A DNA stretch of 64,000 nt from Tetracentron sinense (lineage: Eukaryota; Streptophyta; Magnoliopsida; Trochodendrales; Trochodendraceae). Shown one piece after another: positions 34,483-46,019 of this stretch. How positions within the stretch are numbered: position 1 is the stretch's first letter; each line of letters opens with the position of its first letter. The stretch covers positions 7,087,501 to 7,151,500 of the forward strand of contig CM026571.1 of the NCBI GenBank assembly GCA_015143295.1. The letters run 5' to 3'. The notes under the pieces are model-generated. The model ran no database searches. It was not told where the DNA came from and saw only the letters and a list, made by a program, of their open reading frames with translations. Both the position numbers and the translations under genes were made by a program.

Positions 34483-34801
34483 TCATAGCCAATTGTGATT
34501 GAACTCGGAAAGGGTTCAATCACACCCACAGGCTAACACGTGTACCTTTTAACACTTATTTAATGTGGTTATGATTCATTAATTCTCAGGGTTCAACAAA
34601 ATAACTTCTTTTTTAAAAATATTTAACTTTGATTAAGAATTTTTAGCCCTTTGAGTTAATTTTTTTTTAACAAGAAATGTTATATTATTGAACCATAAGA
34701 GTTAGTAAATCTTAACCACAGTTAATAGGAGTTAAAAAGGACACGTGTTGATCTGTGGGTGCGATTGAACTCTCCCCGAGTTCAATCGTAATTGGCTGTG
34801 A
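34483..34801. mobile_element. TTAAC-family element with readable inverted ends, 319 bp
   Basis: The left end TCATAGCCAATTGTGATTGA is mirrored at the right by TCAATCGTAATTGGCTGTGA. Inside each end lie acacgtgtacc...ttaac and its reverse, the conserved words of the dispersed family, so this copy shows that the family is a palindromic DNA element. Target duplication not clear. Confidence 0.6.
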
Positions 34802-35019
34802 TTCAATATCATAGATCCTTAAATACTATAATTTAAAATTTTGACATAAAAAATAGGATTTTGCTAGTCCCAATGACAAATCTTCCAAAGACACAATTAG
34901 GGTGCTACGAATGTCCAACATTCTCTGACTTTTAATTTTTTAACTGTTAAAATAATGAAACATCTCTAAGCTTAAACATAGCCCTATCTTAACATAGGCC
35001 TATCTAGTACATGCCAATC
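34802..35019. repeat. segment shared with 60216-60315
   Basis: From tatcatagatccttaaatac through tctagtacatgcc the sequence parallels 60219-60308, and after the LINE insertion the match resumes at 35332 (parallel to 60303-60560). It shows that both loci descend from one larger repeat. Confidence 0.6.
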
Positions 35020-35331
35020 ATCGAGTTGGATGCAAAAGAGATTATCGATATTCCGAACTATCTTCCCAACCTGAGCACTTGGACATTCAAACTATTTTAG
35101 CATATATCGTTTCTTTGAAAAATCAGTGTAGGATTTTGAAATTCAATTTCATCCACCGTGAGGCAAACTCCCTGGCTCATCACCTAGCGCAAGGGGCTCT
35201 CAATGTCAGCATGCCCGTTTTGTTCTCCCTGATCTTGATTTAGACTCTCGGGGCCCTTCCCTCATAACAGGGCTTCCATTTTGTATCTAATTTCTCTTGA
35301 TCAATGTCATATCTCCTTTATAAAAAAAAAA
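35020..35331 (+). mobile_element. 5'-truncated LINE 3' end, 312 bp, with poly-A tail
   Basis: The plus strand encodes the end of a plant LINE RNase H domain, including FIHREANSLAHHLAQGAL, followed by a 3' UTR and an A11 tail. Flanking direct repeats acatgccaatc (35009-35019) and acatgtcgatc (35332-35342) are an 11-bp duplication with two transitions. The sister locus at 60303-60315 (cacatgccgatctaaatc) has no insertion. Internal stops show it is dead. Confidence 0.8.
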
Positions 35332-35479
35332 ACATGTCGATCTAAATCTTTGTGCTCCCTATGGACACAATAAAGCATTCCTAACATTTTTGTGCCCTAA
35401 TAATGCAATAAGTAGGGCTATAAATGAATGAAATTTGAATATGTATTTACAAAAGTTACAAAAAATATTTATTATTATT

Positions 35480-35650
35480 ATTAGAGGAATGCTATCCCTG
35501 ACACCCTAAGTCAATTTTTTTCCACAAACGCAGTGTGGGTACAACATGTGGTATTACTAGTTATAACAGGGAGTGGGGCTGATACTTGTTGCCACCACCT
35601 TGTGTCTGGGAAAGACTACGACTGGGGCTGGTATTTTGTTATTATTATTA
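35480..35650. repeat. repeat shared with 60567-60740
   Basis: Starts attagaggaatgctatcc, continues ccacaaacgcagtg and ends near actggggctggtatttt within TTA-repeat flanks. The copy at 60.6 kb matches in order. The ends (AGAGGAATGCTA ... GGCTGGTATTTT; GCTAGCATTTTT at 60.7 kb) suggest a diverged MITE. Confidence 0.55.
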
Positions 35651-36031
35651 TTTAATTGGATCGAAACACTATAAATCTAATTATAATCAAATTCAAGATT
35701 TCATATTCCTATTCAATCCAAATGATCTATAATAAGATGGGGTGTGGCCTCTCCTAGGGAGGTCTCAGGATTATTCACTCGGTTGATGAGTAGCAAGAGC
35801 TCTAATCCCCACCACTATCCACTAATCCTATACTAACATAGATAAATGATATCCTCCAACAACAACAAAAAGCACTATGGGTTAGTGAATCCTGACCACA
35901 GTTAAGGGGTGTTCAAAAGGACACGTATTGACCTATGAGACATCGTTAAGATGATTTTGGTCTGGCAAGGGCCACACCGGATCCCGTTCTAAACTTCTAA
36001 ATCTACTAAAACAGTGATTGGTAAATACTAA

Positions 36032-36577
36032 GAGCATCTCCAATGTTGTGTGCTATATTGGTTTTGTCAATTCCAAATTTGGCACAGCTACAGTGTCAAA
36101 ATGCCATTTTGGCACAGACTGCTCCAATGGTCTGTGTCAGTTCCATTTTTTTCACAATCACAACCCATGAGATCGCCACATGTCCCTTTTGACATCCCTT
36201 AATTGTGGTTAAGATTCACCCACCTCTAGAGTTTACCACCCCTAAAAATATTTTCTTAATATTTAAAAATAGAATTAATATTTTTTTCTAAAAATCAAGG
36301 ATTTGAGGGTAAAATGGTAAAAACATTATAGCTATTGGAGGGAAAAATAATAAAAAAAAATCAAATATAACTGTTAGAGGGTAAAATGGTAAAAAAATTT
36401 AACCATTGGAGGACAAAATTGTAAATACCCAATAAAATTCAATGAGTCAAATGGTGTGTCAAATTATGGCATATGCCATAATTTGGCACTGCCATAATCG
36501 GAGACTACTTTTTGCATTCTAATGCTATGTTATAATATAGCATTAGAACATTATATAGCACACTCTTGGAGATGCTT
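36032..36577. mobile_element. Tourist/Harbinger-like MITE, 546 bp
   Basis: GAGCATCTCCAATG at the left and TTGGAGATGCTT at the right are inverted repeats continuing into tgtgctatat / atatagcaca. A 3-bp TAA duplication flanks it (36029-36031 and 36578-36580), typical of PIF/Harbinger MITEs. A TTAAC-family unit (about 36165-36300) is nested inside. Confidence 0.65.
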
Positions 36578-36714
36578 TAAAGGCAGCGAATTGTCTCTAG
36601 CAGATGCTCGAGTGTTACACTAGGCACCACTCTTAGCACGAGTGGGAAGGTATTTAACTAGGGGAAGTGATAGCATGCATTGCACATTCTATTGAATGAT
36701 ACACGCACAACTCC

Positions 36715-37145
36715 CAAGCTCGCCACATGTCCTCTTTTCATCCATTAACCGTGGTTAAGCTTCACTCATCCCTAGGATTAAATAATATAACCTTGGTTTT
36801 TTTAAAAAAATATTAAAGAAAAATTAACCACATGAATAATTGAATCTTAAGCAAGGTTAATTTTTTAAAAACCAAGGTTAGATGGTTGAACTTTAAGGAT
36901 TAGTGGATCTTAACCACAATTAAGGAGTATTATAAGGGATATGTGTTGACTTGTAGGACGTAAACCCTTTGAACTATGGTTAAGAAGTTTTGACCCTTGT
37001 GGTTGATTTTTTTCTTTTTCTAAAAACTATGGTTAGGTGCTTTAACCCTAAGGATAGTAAATCTTAAGCCTAGTTAAAAAGAGTTAAAAGAAGACATGTG
37101 ACATGAAAAAAAGAAGGGACGAGATGCTTAACTCGGCTCCATCAG
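36715..37145. repeat. TTAAC-family units in both orientations
   Basis: A forward unit (cgccacatgtcctcttttca at about 36721) and reverse units (gattagtggatcttaaccac at about 36898; gatagtaaatcttaagccta at about 37053) form opposed ends. Non-coding. Confidence 0.55.
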
Positions 37146-37164
37146 CGAGGAGGATATTATTTTT

Positions 37165-37830
37165 TTGGAAAATAGTTAACGTAGCTGGGAAATCCATTTT
37201 CAAACCTAAGGCATCACCTCATTGGTCCATGCTCTCTTCTTAAATACTCATCAACTGTGGTGAATATTTAAGAAGGGGGCATGAAGTCTAGGGGTGTCAA
37301 CGAGCCGAGCTAGGCATTGCTCAAGCTCGGCTCGAGCTCGAAAAGTTCAGCTCAGGCTTGGCTCATCCACAAATCGTCGAGCTTGAGTTGGCTCGTTAAG
37401 CTCTAATTTTAAAAAAAGTTATATAGTGAGGACGATATTCTAACCATTAATGGATTAAATGGTAGGGTACAAAGAAAATGTGAAGATAAAATAGTGCTTT
37501 CACTAACCTAACCTGATAAACATTTCTTGTTCTTAATTAAAAAAACTTATTTCATTTTCTTATACTTTTTAATGTAAAACTCAATACTAGCATAGGTATA
37601 ATTGTACATGGGTTTTCATTGAATTAGTCGAGCTGAGCCAAACCGAGCCGAGCTGAGTTACTTCTTACTCGAGCTCGGTTCGTTATCTAAACGAGCTCAC
37701 TCACTTGGCTCGACTCTACTTGGCTTGATGAGTTTTTTAATCTTGTTAAAGCTCTGCTCAATGACAGCCCTAGCATGGACGAATGAGGTGGTGCCTTAGG
37801 TTACGAAATGGATTTCTTAGGTTCACCTAT
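37165..37830. mobile_element. palindromic MITE (family of 19870-20018), split by a hAT element
   Basis: The left half (aatagttaacgtagctggga, then cctcattggtccatg and cttcttaaatactca) and the right half (gcatggacgaatgaggtg, ccttaggttacgaaatgg) together rebuild the 20-kb palindrome. The break is exactly at the hAT element 37289-37772. Confidence 0.75.
37289..37772. mobile_element. hAT-type element, 484 bp, nested in the palindromic MITE
   Basis: It is the same family as 4671-5244: TAGGGGTGTCAACGAGCCGA at the left, ATGACAGCCCTA at the right, and AGCTCGGCTCGAGCTCG-type words at both ends. The right flank is gcatggac and the left flank gcatgaagtc, an 8-bp duplication with decay; the intact palindrome at 20 kb predicts the word atggac here. 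Confidence 0.75.
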
Positions 37831-37919
37831 CAATTTTTTTTTTTTTTTCATCCTCATTACCAGCATCCCATTTGACTCATAATTACCCATTGTAACGGAC
37901 TTGGTGGAGTCTGGTTACA

Positions 37920-38060
37920 CCACTAATGATGCCACATGTCCCTTTTGACACCCTAACTGTAGTTAAGATTCTCCCACCCTTAAGGTTTACCTACCTTTAT
38001 TAAAGAAAATGACCTAGGAGTTAGTAAATTTGAACCGGAGTTAAATTTCTTTGAGTTAGT
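37920..38060. repeat. TTAAC-family unit in the F-box gene's upstream region
   Basis: Contains gatgccacatgtccctttt, gacaccctaactgtagtt, aagattctcccacccttaag and a reverse piece (gagttagtaaatttgaacc). It lies about 340 bp before the F-box start codon, so it may be part of its promoter region. Confidence 0.5.
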
Positions 38061-38395
38061 TTATTGCATCCTTGTGAACATAAACAAGTAATTGATTTGG
38101 GATCAGTTCTCATCTCCTGCTCAAGTGCTCCCGCTTTGGTTACTTAGGTTAGAAATCTCCTAAAGCAAAACTTCTAAATCTTGGATTGGTAAATCCATAC
38201 TAAATACTAAAATTATATGGCATCCTTGTGAGCATCACAAAACACAGAGCCGCCCATTTAAATAACAGAATGAATAACCTAAACCTAATTCTTCCGGTTT
38301 GCTTTTAGAGTTCTCAGTCCTGTATCCAGGTTAGTGTTTCCTTCCCCTTCAAATTTCTGTATTTTTTAATTTAAATTCTTCTTCCATTAATCAAT

Positions 38396-39514
38396 ATGGT
38401 TAATTGGTCCGAGCTTCATGAAGATCTGTTAGCCCTCATAGCCAAGCAGCTAATCTTGTACGAAGATTTTGTTACCTTCGGTGGTGTCTGTAGTTCATGG
38501 CGATCTGTTGCTGTTAAGAAGAATTTCAATCCATCACTTCAGATTCCATGGCTCATGCTCGCTGAGAAAAAACACAGCCACACCCGAGCCTTCTTTAGTC
38601 TATCAAAGGGTATGATTCACGAGCGTATGCTTCCCGAGGCTCATGGAAATCGGTGTTTCAGTTCTCATGGATGGCTGATTACCCTAAGTGTAGATCTTAC
38701 CATCAATCTTGTAAACCCATTGAGTCGTGTTCGAATCCCACTCCCGCACCAGCTTACATTTAAAGATCACTACACAGATTACACTCCAGTCGAGTTACAG
38801 GAAATATGCATCTTCAAGGCCATTCTATCTGCAAGTCCTTTATGGACTTCAGATTATACAGTCATGGTAATCTATGGCCCGCGTGTGAAGTTAGCCTTTG
38901 CCAAACCTGGAGACGAAGGATGGACTACCATAGATACATGGTCATCCAGTTACGCTGATATTATTTATTACAGAGAAAGATTCTACGCTGTAAACTTTAA
39001 GGGCCACATTATGGTTTGTGATGTTGAAGGACCTAATCCTACGGAAGCTAGTGTCATTGCAAGGCTGCCAGAGGAAATATTGGGTATTCCTTGTAAGGTA
39101 TATCTAGTGGAATCATTAGGGAAATTACTGGTAGTTTCGCGGGAAACTACGCCTCCAGAGTTCGTGAACCGAGGTACTGAAGAAGAGGCTTTACTTTATC
39201 AAACAATGGAATTCCGTGTTGCAGAACTGGATGTAAGCAATGGTAAGTGGGTGGAAGTGAAGAACTTGGGTGACAGAGCCATGTTCTTGGGTCATAATTC
39301 TTCCATTTGCGTAGCAGTCTCGGACTTCCCCAGATGCAAGGCCAATTGCATCTACTTTACAGACGACCATCAGGAAGGTTACTTGAATAGTCGTGATGGA
39401 GGAGGAAAGGACATGGGGTTGTTTAACTTGGAGGATGGAAGTATTGAGCTCCACTATAAGGGCGACTCATGGAGTCGTCTTTCGCCGCCTATGTGGGTTT
39501 TGCCGAGTTTGTGA
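38396..39514 (+). CDS. F-box protein with DUF295 (KIB/SKIP23-like), intact
   Basis: A single uninterrupted exon of 372 codons. Residues 1-45 form a short F-box: NWSELHEDLLALIAKQL, FVTFGGVCSSWRSVA, the segment that binds the SKP1 arm of SCF ubiquitin ligases. The rest is the plant DUF295 propeller-like region: PWLMLAEKK near 50, SHGWLITL near 92, NPLSRVRIPLPH near 108, GDEGWTTI near 173, and a C-terminal NCIYFTDDHQEG, D..G..NLEDG and PPMWVLPSL ending, all conserved in this family. Length is normal for the family. As a predicted SCF substrate receptor it would act in cytosol or nucleus; the substrate is unknown. Start chosen because MVNWSELHEDLL is the usual N terminus. It is the best preserved gene in the window and lies alone between repeats. 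Confidence 0.92.
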   Translation: MVNWSELHEDLLALIAKQLILYEDFVTFGGVCSSWRSVAVKKNFNPSLQIPWLMLAEKKHSHTRAFFSLSKGMIHERMLPEAHGNRCFSSHGWLITLSVDLTINLVNPLSRVRIPLPHQLTFKDHYTDYTPVELQEICIFKAILSASPLWTSDYTVMVIYGPRVKLAFAKPGDEGWTTIDTWSSSYADIIYYRERFYAVNFKGHIMVCDVEGPNPTEASVIARLPEEILGIPCKVYLVESLGKLLVVSRETTPPEFVNRGTEEEALLYQTMEFRVAELDVSNGKWVEVKNLGDRAMFLGHNSSICVAVSDFPRCKANCIYFTDDHQEGYLNSRDGGGKDMGLFNLEDGSIELHYKGDSWSRLSPPMWVLPSL

Positions 39515-41060
39515 TTGGTGATAGAAAATTGATTAATTGAGAATTATTGGATGATTACAATGACTCCTCATTAAGGGATTATATTGAGATCACATGAGTT
39601 TGAAGATAGAAGCAATTGGCAGGTTTTTGGCAATTTTCTATTTTTTGATTCATTTAATTATGTTATAAGTTTTTCATTCTCAATCAAGGATGTTAACAGA
39701 GTGTTTTATTTGTTGGTTTTTTTCTCATCAATCTTATTGAAACGTTTGATACATTCTTATATTCTTTTTTCCTTCCTAGATAGATACTATAACAAATTTT
39801 ATGAAAAATACTTATAGTAAGATAACGTATCATTAAGCTCCCGGTCAACCATTTCTTGTTGAGGTCCTCCAATTGTATCATCTAAAATCACCCTCACCAG
39901 GCCCCTCAGTAGAGGTACAATCCATTAGATTAACAGTTAGGGATTCCACATCCCTCCAAAACATCCACTGATGTACATATGTAATGTCCCATTATTTGGA
40001 CTTATTTGAGAATATGGATAAATAGGCTACCCTGAAAATCTCATAATGTGGAAGTGTATAATTTAGAATTTTATAGTAGGAGAAAAAAAAAAGAACACAG
40101 TAAACAATGCCATTCTCGAGACTAGGAAAATTAGATTAAGAAATATTGTAAGTTAATGTTCCGATCCAGGTGATAAGTACTTAGATTGTGCTCAGTGGTT
40201 ATGTCTGAATAAGTATCAATTGGTATCAAAGCCCAACACCACTAAGTGAAAAAGCCAAAAAAACAACTGTTTTTATGTGGAAAAAACGTCGGATAATGAC
40301 CTTTGAGAATTGATCAACGGATCTGAACCATGGTAACATGTTGTCGCAAAAAACGACAGTCTATGACTGTTGTGTTTTCCTCAATGACCTAACCCGAAAC
40401 CGTCCCCTTTATTTCTTTTTCTTTCTCATTCCTCTTTCTTCTTCTTCTTCCCTCACGCACACGGAGGTTTTGGCCTTTTCTTTTCAGTCTCTTGGTTCTT
40501 CTGGTAATTCTTCTTCCTCTCCCGCACCGACATTAGAAGAAAGAGCAGTAGCTAAACCCTCAATCGTAACTGAGGACACACGACAGAAAGAGTAGATCCA
40601 CTCCCTGCACGTCATCCCCTCAACTGCCAAAGCTGGTAAATCCTTTTTTTTCTATTAGCTTCAAATTTAATTTTTATAGTTGAGTGTTTGATGATCGGTT
40701 GGGAGAGAGTGAGTGATTCAGAATTTGTTGAACAAGGAGCCACAGCCCGCCACTAGTGTTGGTTCCGCCTCTATTTGATTTCCCTCCTTTGGTTTCATGT
40801 ACCAGGTATTTGATTTCCCTCTTTTTAATTTCTTCTTCCATCCATACCAGCAAGTTCCATTTTGTGGATTTTATTATTATTTTTGAATAGTTTGGACTCC
40901 ATTTTTTTTTTTTACTTTGGGAAATATGTGCTTAAACGGGATCAATCGTAACCTACAGTTAGTAGCATCAATTAGTGGTTAATCTCTTAGTTTTAAACAT
41001 TAGGTCATCTTGCATTATATTTAAATCCCATTTGAGTTCTTACTACAATTCAAACTTTGT
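39515..41060. other. intergenic; repeat piece at 40000-40092 shared with 30890-30975; possible 5' leader near 40400-40640
   Basis: The segment ttatttgagaatatggataa ... gaattttatagtaggag repeats a stretch lying next to the 31-kb gene's donor. A CT-rich stretch (cattcctctttcttcttctt) followed by an open frame to 40592 looks like a plant leader, but no coding sequence continues, so no gene is called. Confidence 0.4.
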
Positions 41061-43084
41061 GGTGGTCGGCAGATCCTAAATGGGGTTTCGATTGCTAATG
41101 AATGTATCGATGACAGGGGTAGATCTCAGGTTCCAAGATTGGTATGCAAGGTAGATATGGAGAAAGCTTACGATCATGTCAGTTGAGAGTTTTTGGGGTA
41201 TGCATTGAAAAGAATGGGGTTCGGTCCTAAGTGGTGTCATTGGATGAAGATGTGCATTTCGTCGGTGTCATTCTCTATCCTCATCAATGGAAGCCCGGCC
41301 AGTTATTTCCAGAGTTCCAAGGGGACCCCCTATCCCGGTTTCTATTCATTATAGCTTCAGAGGCTTTGAGCAGGATGTTGTCTCGTGCCGATGGCCCGAT
41401 TTTTGAAGGTTTCTCCCTAGATCGTGACAGATTACGAATCTCCCACCTACAGTTTGGAGATGATACTCTTATTTTCTGTAGGGTAGCTCGGCAGAATCTA
41501 GTTTCGATTAGGAACCTTCTCTATTGTTTCGAAGTGGTGTCGGGGCTGAGTGTCAACATTTCCAAATCAGATTTCATAAGGGTGGGGGAGGTGATAGATG
41601 TGGCCAATTTGGCGGAGTGTCTAGGGTGTAGGGTTGGGTCCCTATCATCGGTATATCTGGGTATGCCCCTTGGGGCTCGTTTTAAGTCTAAGGCTGTGTG
41701 GGCCCCGATGCTGGAAAGATTTGCGAAATGTTTGTCCGGGTGGCAATCGTCATTTTTATCGAAAGGGGGGAAACTAACTTTGATTCAGAATACCTTGTCT
41801 AACCTACCTACCTATTTTATGTCTGCACTTGTCATCCCTCGCTCGCCCTAAGAGTGAGGGTGGCCTCAATTTGAAACCCTTGGTGCTAGTGAACAAGGCA
41901 TTGCTAGGAAATTAATTTGGAGATTCGGCGAGGATAAAGAGTCTATGGCTGGCCGTGATAATAGCAAAGTATGGTGAACATTCTTGTTGGATTCCAAAGG
42001 AAGTGAGGAGGTCTTATGGGGTGTGTGTGTGGAAAGGGATTATGTCAACTGCGCACTTAGTAGTCCTGTTCTTTGAGTTTAAAGTTGGAAGGGGTTCTGA
42101 GGTTCGGTTTTGGAAATATTTGTGGTGTGGCAACACGAAGTTGCAGGATGATTTTGCCACCATTGTCCGTCTAGCTATGGATAAGGACGCGGTAATAGGG
42201 GATTACATCGATAGGGGGTATGAGGGGGTTGGTTGGTGTCTTAAGCTAAGGAGAGGGTTAAATGTTTGGGAGATTGTCGAGTTCAGTAGTTTGCTAGAGC
42301 GGCTGGGGACATGTCTTCCAGTCTCTCAGAGCCGAGATAGTAGGTTGTGGTCTAGAGGCAACCAGGGTCGTTTTTCAATGAGATCTCTAGTTCAGATGCT
42401 CGGGCCGAATCTTTCAGCCTGTTTCCCTCATAAGACTGTGTGGAATCCATGCATTCTATCTAAAGTATCTTTCTTCCTATGGAATGTGGCTTTGAATAAA
42501 ATACTCACATGTGATCACTTGAAATCTAGAGGGTGGAGGATGACAAGCCGTTGTTTTATGTGCCTTTAAGTAGAAGAGTCAGTAGATCATCTGCTTTTGC
42601 ACTGTCCAATTGCATGTGAGATTTGGATTTTCTATCTTTCTCGAATGGGCGTGGCCTGGGTCTTTCCCTCTTCTTTTCTCAACTTCTTATCTGGTTGGAG
42701 ATTGGTAAGTGGGGATAGTTCAAGGTTGGTCATATGACTGATCTTGCCAAGGGCTATCTCATGGTCCATTTGGAGGGAGAGAAACAAGAGAGTTTTCGAG
42801 AATACTTCATCATCCATTCATCAACTTCGTTCTTGAACTCGTTCTTTAGTATGGTCATGGAGTTCTTATAGGCAGGAGGGGGTGAACCTGGACATATTGG
42901 CAGATTGATGTTTTCTGGGGGTTAGTTGGAGGCGATCAGGGTTTATTAGGGTTGCCTCTTGAGTTTTTGTCATGTCTTGCATTTTGGTTCATGATCTTGT
43001 GAACTATTTTTCATCCTTACTCTTGTATCTTTGCTTAGACATCTCTTTTTAATATATTGCTTGGATTATCGATAAAAAAAAAAA
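41061..43084 (+). mobile_element. 5'-truncated L1-type LINE, dead, 2.0 kb
   Basis: It carries reverse-transcriptase pieces: VDMEKAYDHV at 41152, a TGA at 41184-41186, then [16 protein letters not shown], the active-site segment LQFGDDTLIF (usual Y-A-D-D altered to F-G-D-D), YLGMPLGARFKS and LSGWQSSFLSKGGKLTLI, followed by a zf-RVT-like region (FLWNVALNKILTCDHLKSRG, RCFMCL). Frames shift near 41320, 41850-41950 and 42570. It ends in an A tail at 43074-43087. A 9-bp duplication aaactttgt flanks it (41052-41060 and 43085-43093). The endonuclease and the start of RT are missing. Confidence 0.88.
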
Positions 43085-43650
43085 AAACTTTGTTTCGTCC
43101 ATCACAATCAAGTCTTGGAATTGATGGTTTCTTCAAGGCTGTTTCATGTATTCAAACACGAATGAACATAATTTAGGTCAATGAGGATTGTGATAAAAAA
43201 TGAATGACATCAATGGATCCAGGAAGGACTAAATAGCAAAGAGATGAAGAGCAACCTCATCCTAATCTAATTGTGCCATCTTTTCTTTTGTCTGGAGTTT
43301 GGGACCATGCAGGATATGAGTAGGTTTTGGTGTGCCTAAAAACGTGGAGATAGCTCTGCCTCTACTGAACCATAAATAAAATATCTGATAGATTGATTCT
43401 TTTGGTAGTTTCATGCCCACGTATAGCGACTCGAATCATTCCCAAGTAGCATGATTGTTTAATCTTGCAGAAATCTAATTATTTTTTAATCGGTAAATAG
43501 TTATTGCATTGATAAAAAAAAATTTAGAACCTTAATTTTCTATTTACCTGTATTCAGAAGCTGCAGAAACCCTAATTTTAGATTTTGTATTTGAGTTTTC
43601 TCAATTTTTTTTATTGTATAATCGTTTAATGTATTCAGGCCTTCCTATTT

Positions 43651-43720
43651 ATCACCATGTTTTCTCCTTGTATCCCTTTTTTTCAGATTTAATATATTGA
43701 GCTGCTTTAGCGATAAAAAA
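43651..43720 (+). mobile_element. 70-bp dead-on-arrival LINE tail with 23-bp target duplication
   Basis: A perfect 23-bp direct repeat lies at 43628-43650 and 43721-43743. The 70 bases between end in cgataaaaaa and match the last bases of the LINE at 41061-43084 (ctccttgtatc ... tttaatatattg ... gcgataaa versus tccttactcttgtatc ... tttaatatattg ... tcgataaa). So it is an extremely short L1 insertion by target-primed reverse transcription. Confidence 0.85.
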
Positions 43721-43743
43721 AATGTATTCAGGCCTTCCTATTT

Positions 43744-45002
43744 TTTTGTTGTAGAAACCGTAGTTTTTTTTTTCACTTGGTTTTGGCATCTATGAATCCT
43801 AAATCTAAATATCTTTATATTTGTGTCGTTTGAGAAGCGTAAAGCTTTATCTTGCTTGTTTATTTGTAGGCACTGAACTTTTGATCAGCTGATAGCCATT
43901 TAAGTGGAGAATTTGAGAGGCAATAGCATCTTGGATCTCTCCTCCACGAAGTGGTAAGCTTGCCCAGGATCTTTTCTTTCTTTTGAGAGATTATTATGCA
44001 CAATCATTTGATTAGGAATATGTGACCTTCTATATGCTGTCAGATTTTTCACATTAGTAATTTAAATCTATAATTCTTAAATAGTTTGAATGTTACATGA
44101 ATGATGGTAATTAAAATGATTTAGCATCCCTCATTTTTTTATATGGTTCATTACAGGTCACTAGTGATTCCCCCATTGACACTTGCCTAATAGTTTTGTG
44201 TATCCCTTCTTCGGAGTCTAGAGGAATCTTATTTATGAAGCAAGAGGACATCAGTCTAGAGTCACGCCTAGATATTGTGCAATAACTCAAACCATGGTTA
44301 AGATTGTTTAGGTTCCTCAGTTGCTAGCAAATTAAGTATTCATGTACGTGCTCCTAAATCCTTATAGAAGTATATATCCAGTTGATCGAAAGTGTTGTTT
44401 CTGAAAGGATGATAGTCTTTAAAGTGGATAATCAGTTTCGGCCATCAGAGTGAACCTGACCTTATTGGATAATGCCTAACCACTAATGCCACCACTTGCC
44501 CATCATTATAACTGTACAGTTCCCTGCTCCAGCCTCCAAGGTGCGATTGGTCCATTCTTGTTCAGTTTCCTTGTTTCCATCTTAGCGCAGTATCATTTTG
44601 GGGATCAGTCTCATGTACCTATCAACCTTTGACAGAGAACATGCAAACCCTGATCAACTAATCTCCTGTGAATTTACCCTTCAAGAACTCGTAGCATGAA
44701 TTGCAAGTGCAAGCAGGCTATATTTTCAGTTTATGCCATGTCTACAGATTTTAGGTAGCTTTGACAGTGTCATAAACTATGTTTAAAGTAAGGAACACTG
44801 CTAACTTGGGGTCATTATTTGATTGTCTAGCACTTCCTATTCTCTAAAATTGGCTATGTATGGAATGGTATATGTGTTGGGTTAATATACTCTATTTCTT
44901 TGATTTTTCCTCCCTATTGGACTTCTATGAGTAAATAAACAATAATTCCCTTGCAAGTTGCAAGATCCAATTAAGAAGTGTTGGGTTAATATGCAACTCT
45001 TA
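43744..45002. other. no coding region; possible untranslated exon near 43872-43952
   Basis: An AG before gcactgaacttttgatcagc (43870) and a GTAAGC after ccacgaagtg (43953) could bound a non-coding exon. No protein frame continues in 44150-44760. I see nothing else. Confidence 0.3.
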
Positions 45003-45338
45003 GGGGCGTTTGATAAAACTTAAAATAAGAGCTTAAGCTTATTTAAAAATTGAGCTTATTTGGACTTTAGATTGTTAAGTTAAAAAATTAATTGGATCTT
45101 TAAATCTTTTTAAAATAGAGGTTTTACCTCTAAAGCAATAAGGCGACATGAGCTACTTTTTTCTTTAGAGGTAAAACATCTACTCCAAAAAGATTTAGAC
45201 ATCTAATTAAACTTTAACTTAACAATCTAAAGTCTAAATAAGATCAATTTCCAAATAAGCTCTACATATTTAATTTAGAGTTACCAAATTCCCCCTAAGT
45301 CAATAAGCTCTTATTTTTAAGTTTTGTCAAACGCCCCC
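45003..45338. mobile_element. Tourist-like MITE, 336 bp
   Basis: GGGGCGTTTGATAAAACTTA at the left and AAGTTTTGTCAAACGCCCCC at the right are inverted repeats, extended inward by ataagagctta / taagctcttat. TTA flanks both sides (45000-45002 and 45339-45341), a 3-bp duplication typical of Harbinger-type MITEs. The interior also pairs (gttttacctcta / tagaggtaaaac). Confidence 0.8.
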
Positions 45339-46019
45339 TTAGTGTGGAAAAAGAAGCCAGCTCCAGCAACATAATCCATTCTAATGGAAAAGCTTCCCCT
45401 TTGAGTTTCTCTAGCATGTTAGTTTTTTTAAATACATGTTATATTAATAAGTATAGCACACAACAACAAAACATCTTGATAAGGTCCTCAATTTCAACGC
45501 CCAGAAACAAACTCTCATCCAATCACATTCTCATTGTCTTAAAACTTATAAGATGCTACTGGCTTTTTGTATGGCTGGTACAATAGCCACATGATGGGTT
45601 GATATATGTAAAGAGGGGACTGAGAATGGAGTTGTATTCTGCTTGTCATACTAACAACCAACATTTTGCTCCTAGCTTGTTCTTGCGGAAGCTATACACT
45701 TTTTCATTGGGATCTCTACTCTGAACTCTCGTACACACACACATATGCCAAGGACATATTCACACCCAGATAGATGGATGCAGATGCTCAATCATGCATT
45801 TACTGCAAGTCTTAGACAAGTTAGTTTTTGGTCATAGAAAAAGATTTACCTCATTATTCAGGTCATCCAGCAGTTCTGTTATGAATGGTATTTCTTCTGG
45901 TATTTCTTTTTTTAAGCCCTTCAAGTACTGAGAATGGAAGAGTCAGTAGAACAAATTAAGTTGCATGTTAAGGTGAATTGAAAAGCACTTGCTAAAAATA
46001 AAATGACCATTGGATTGTT

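Noticed and set aside
41955-42569. 204-codon ORF as a separate gene
   Set aside because: It is the middle and zf-RVT portion of the 41-kb LINE.
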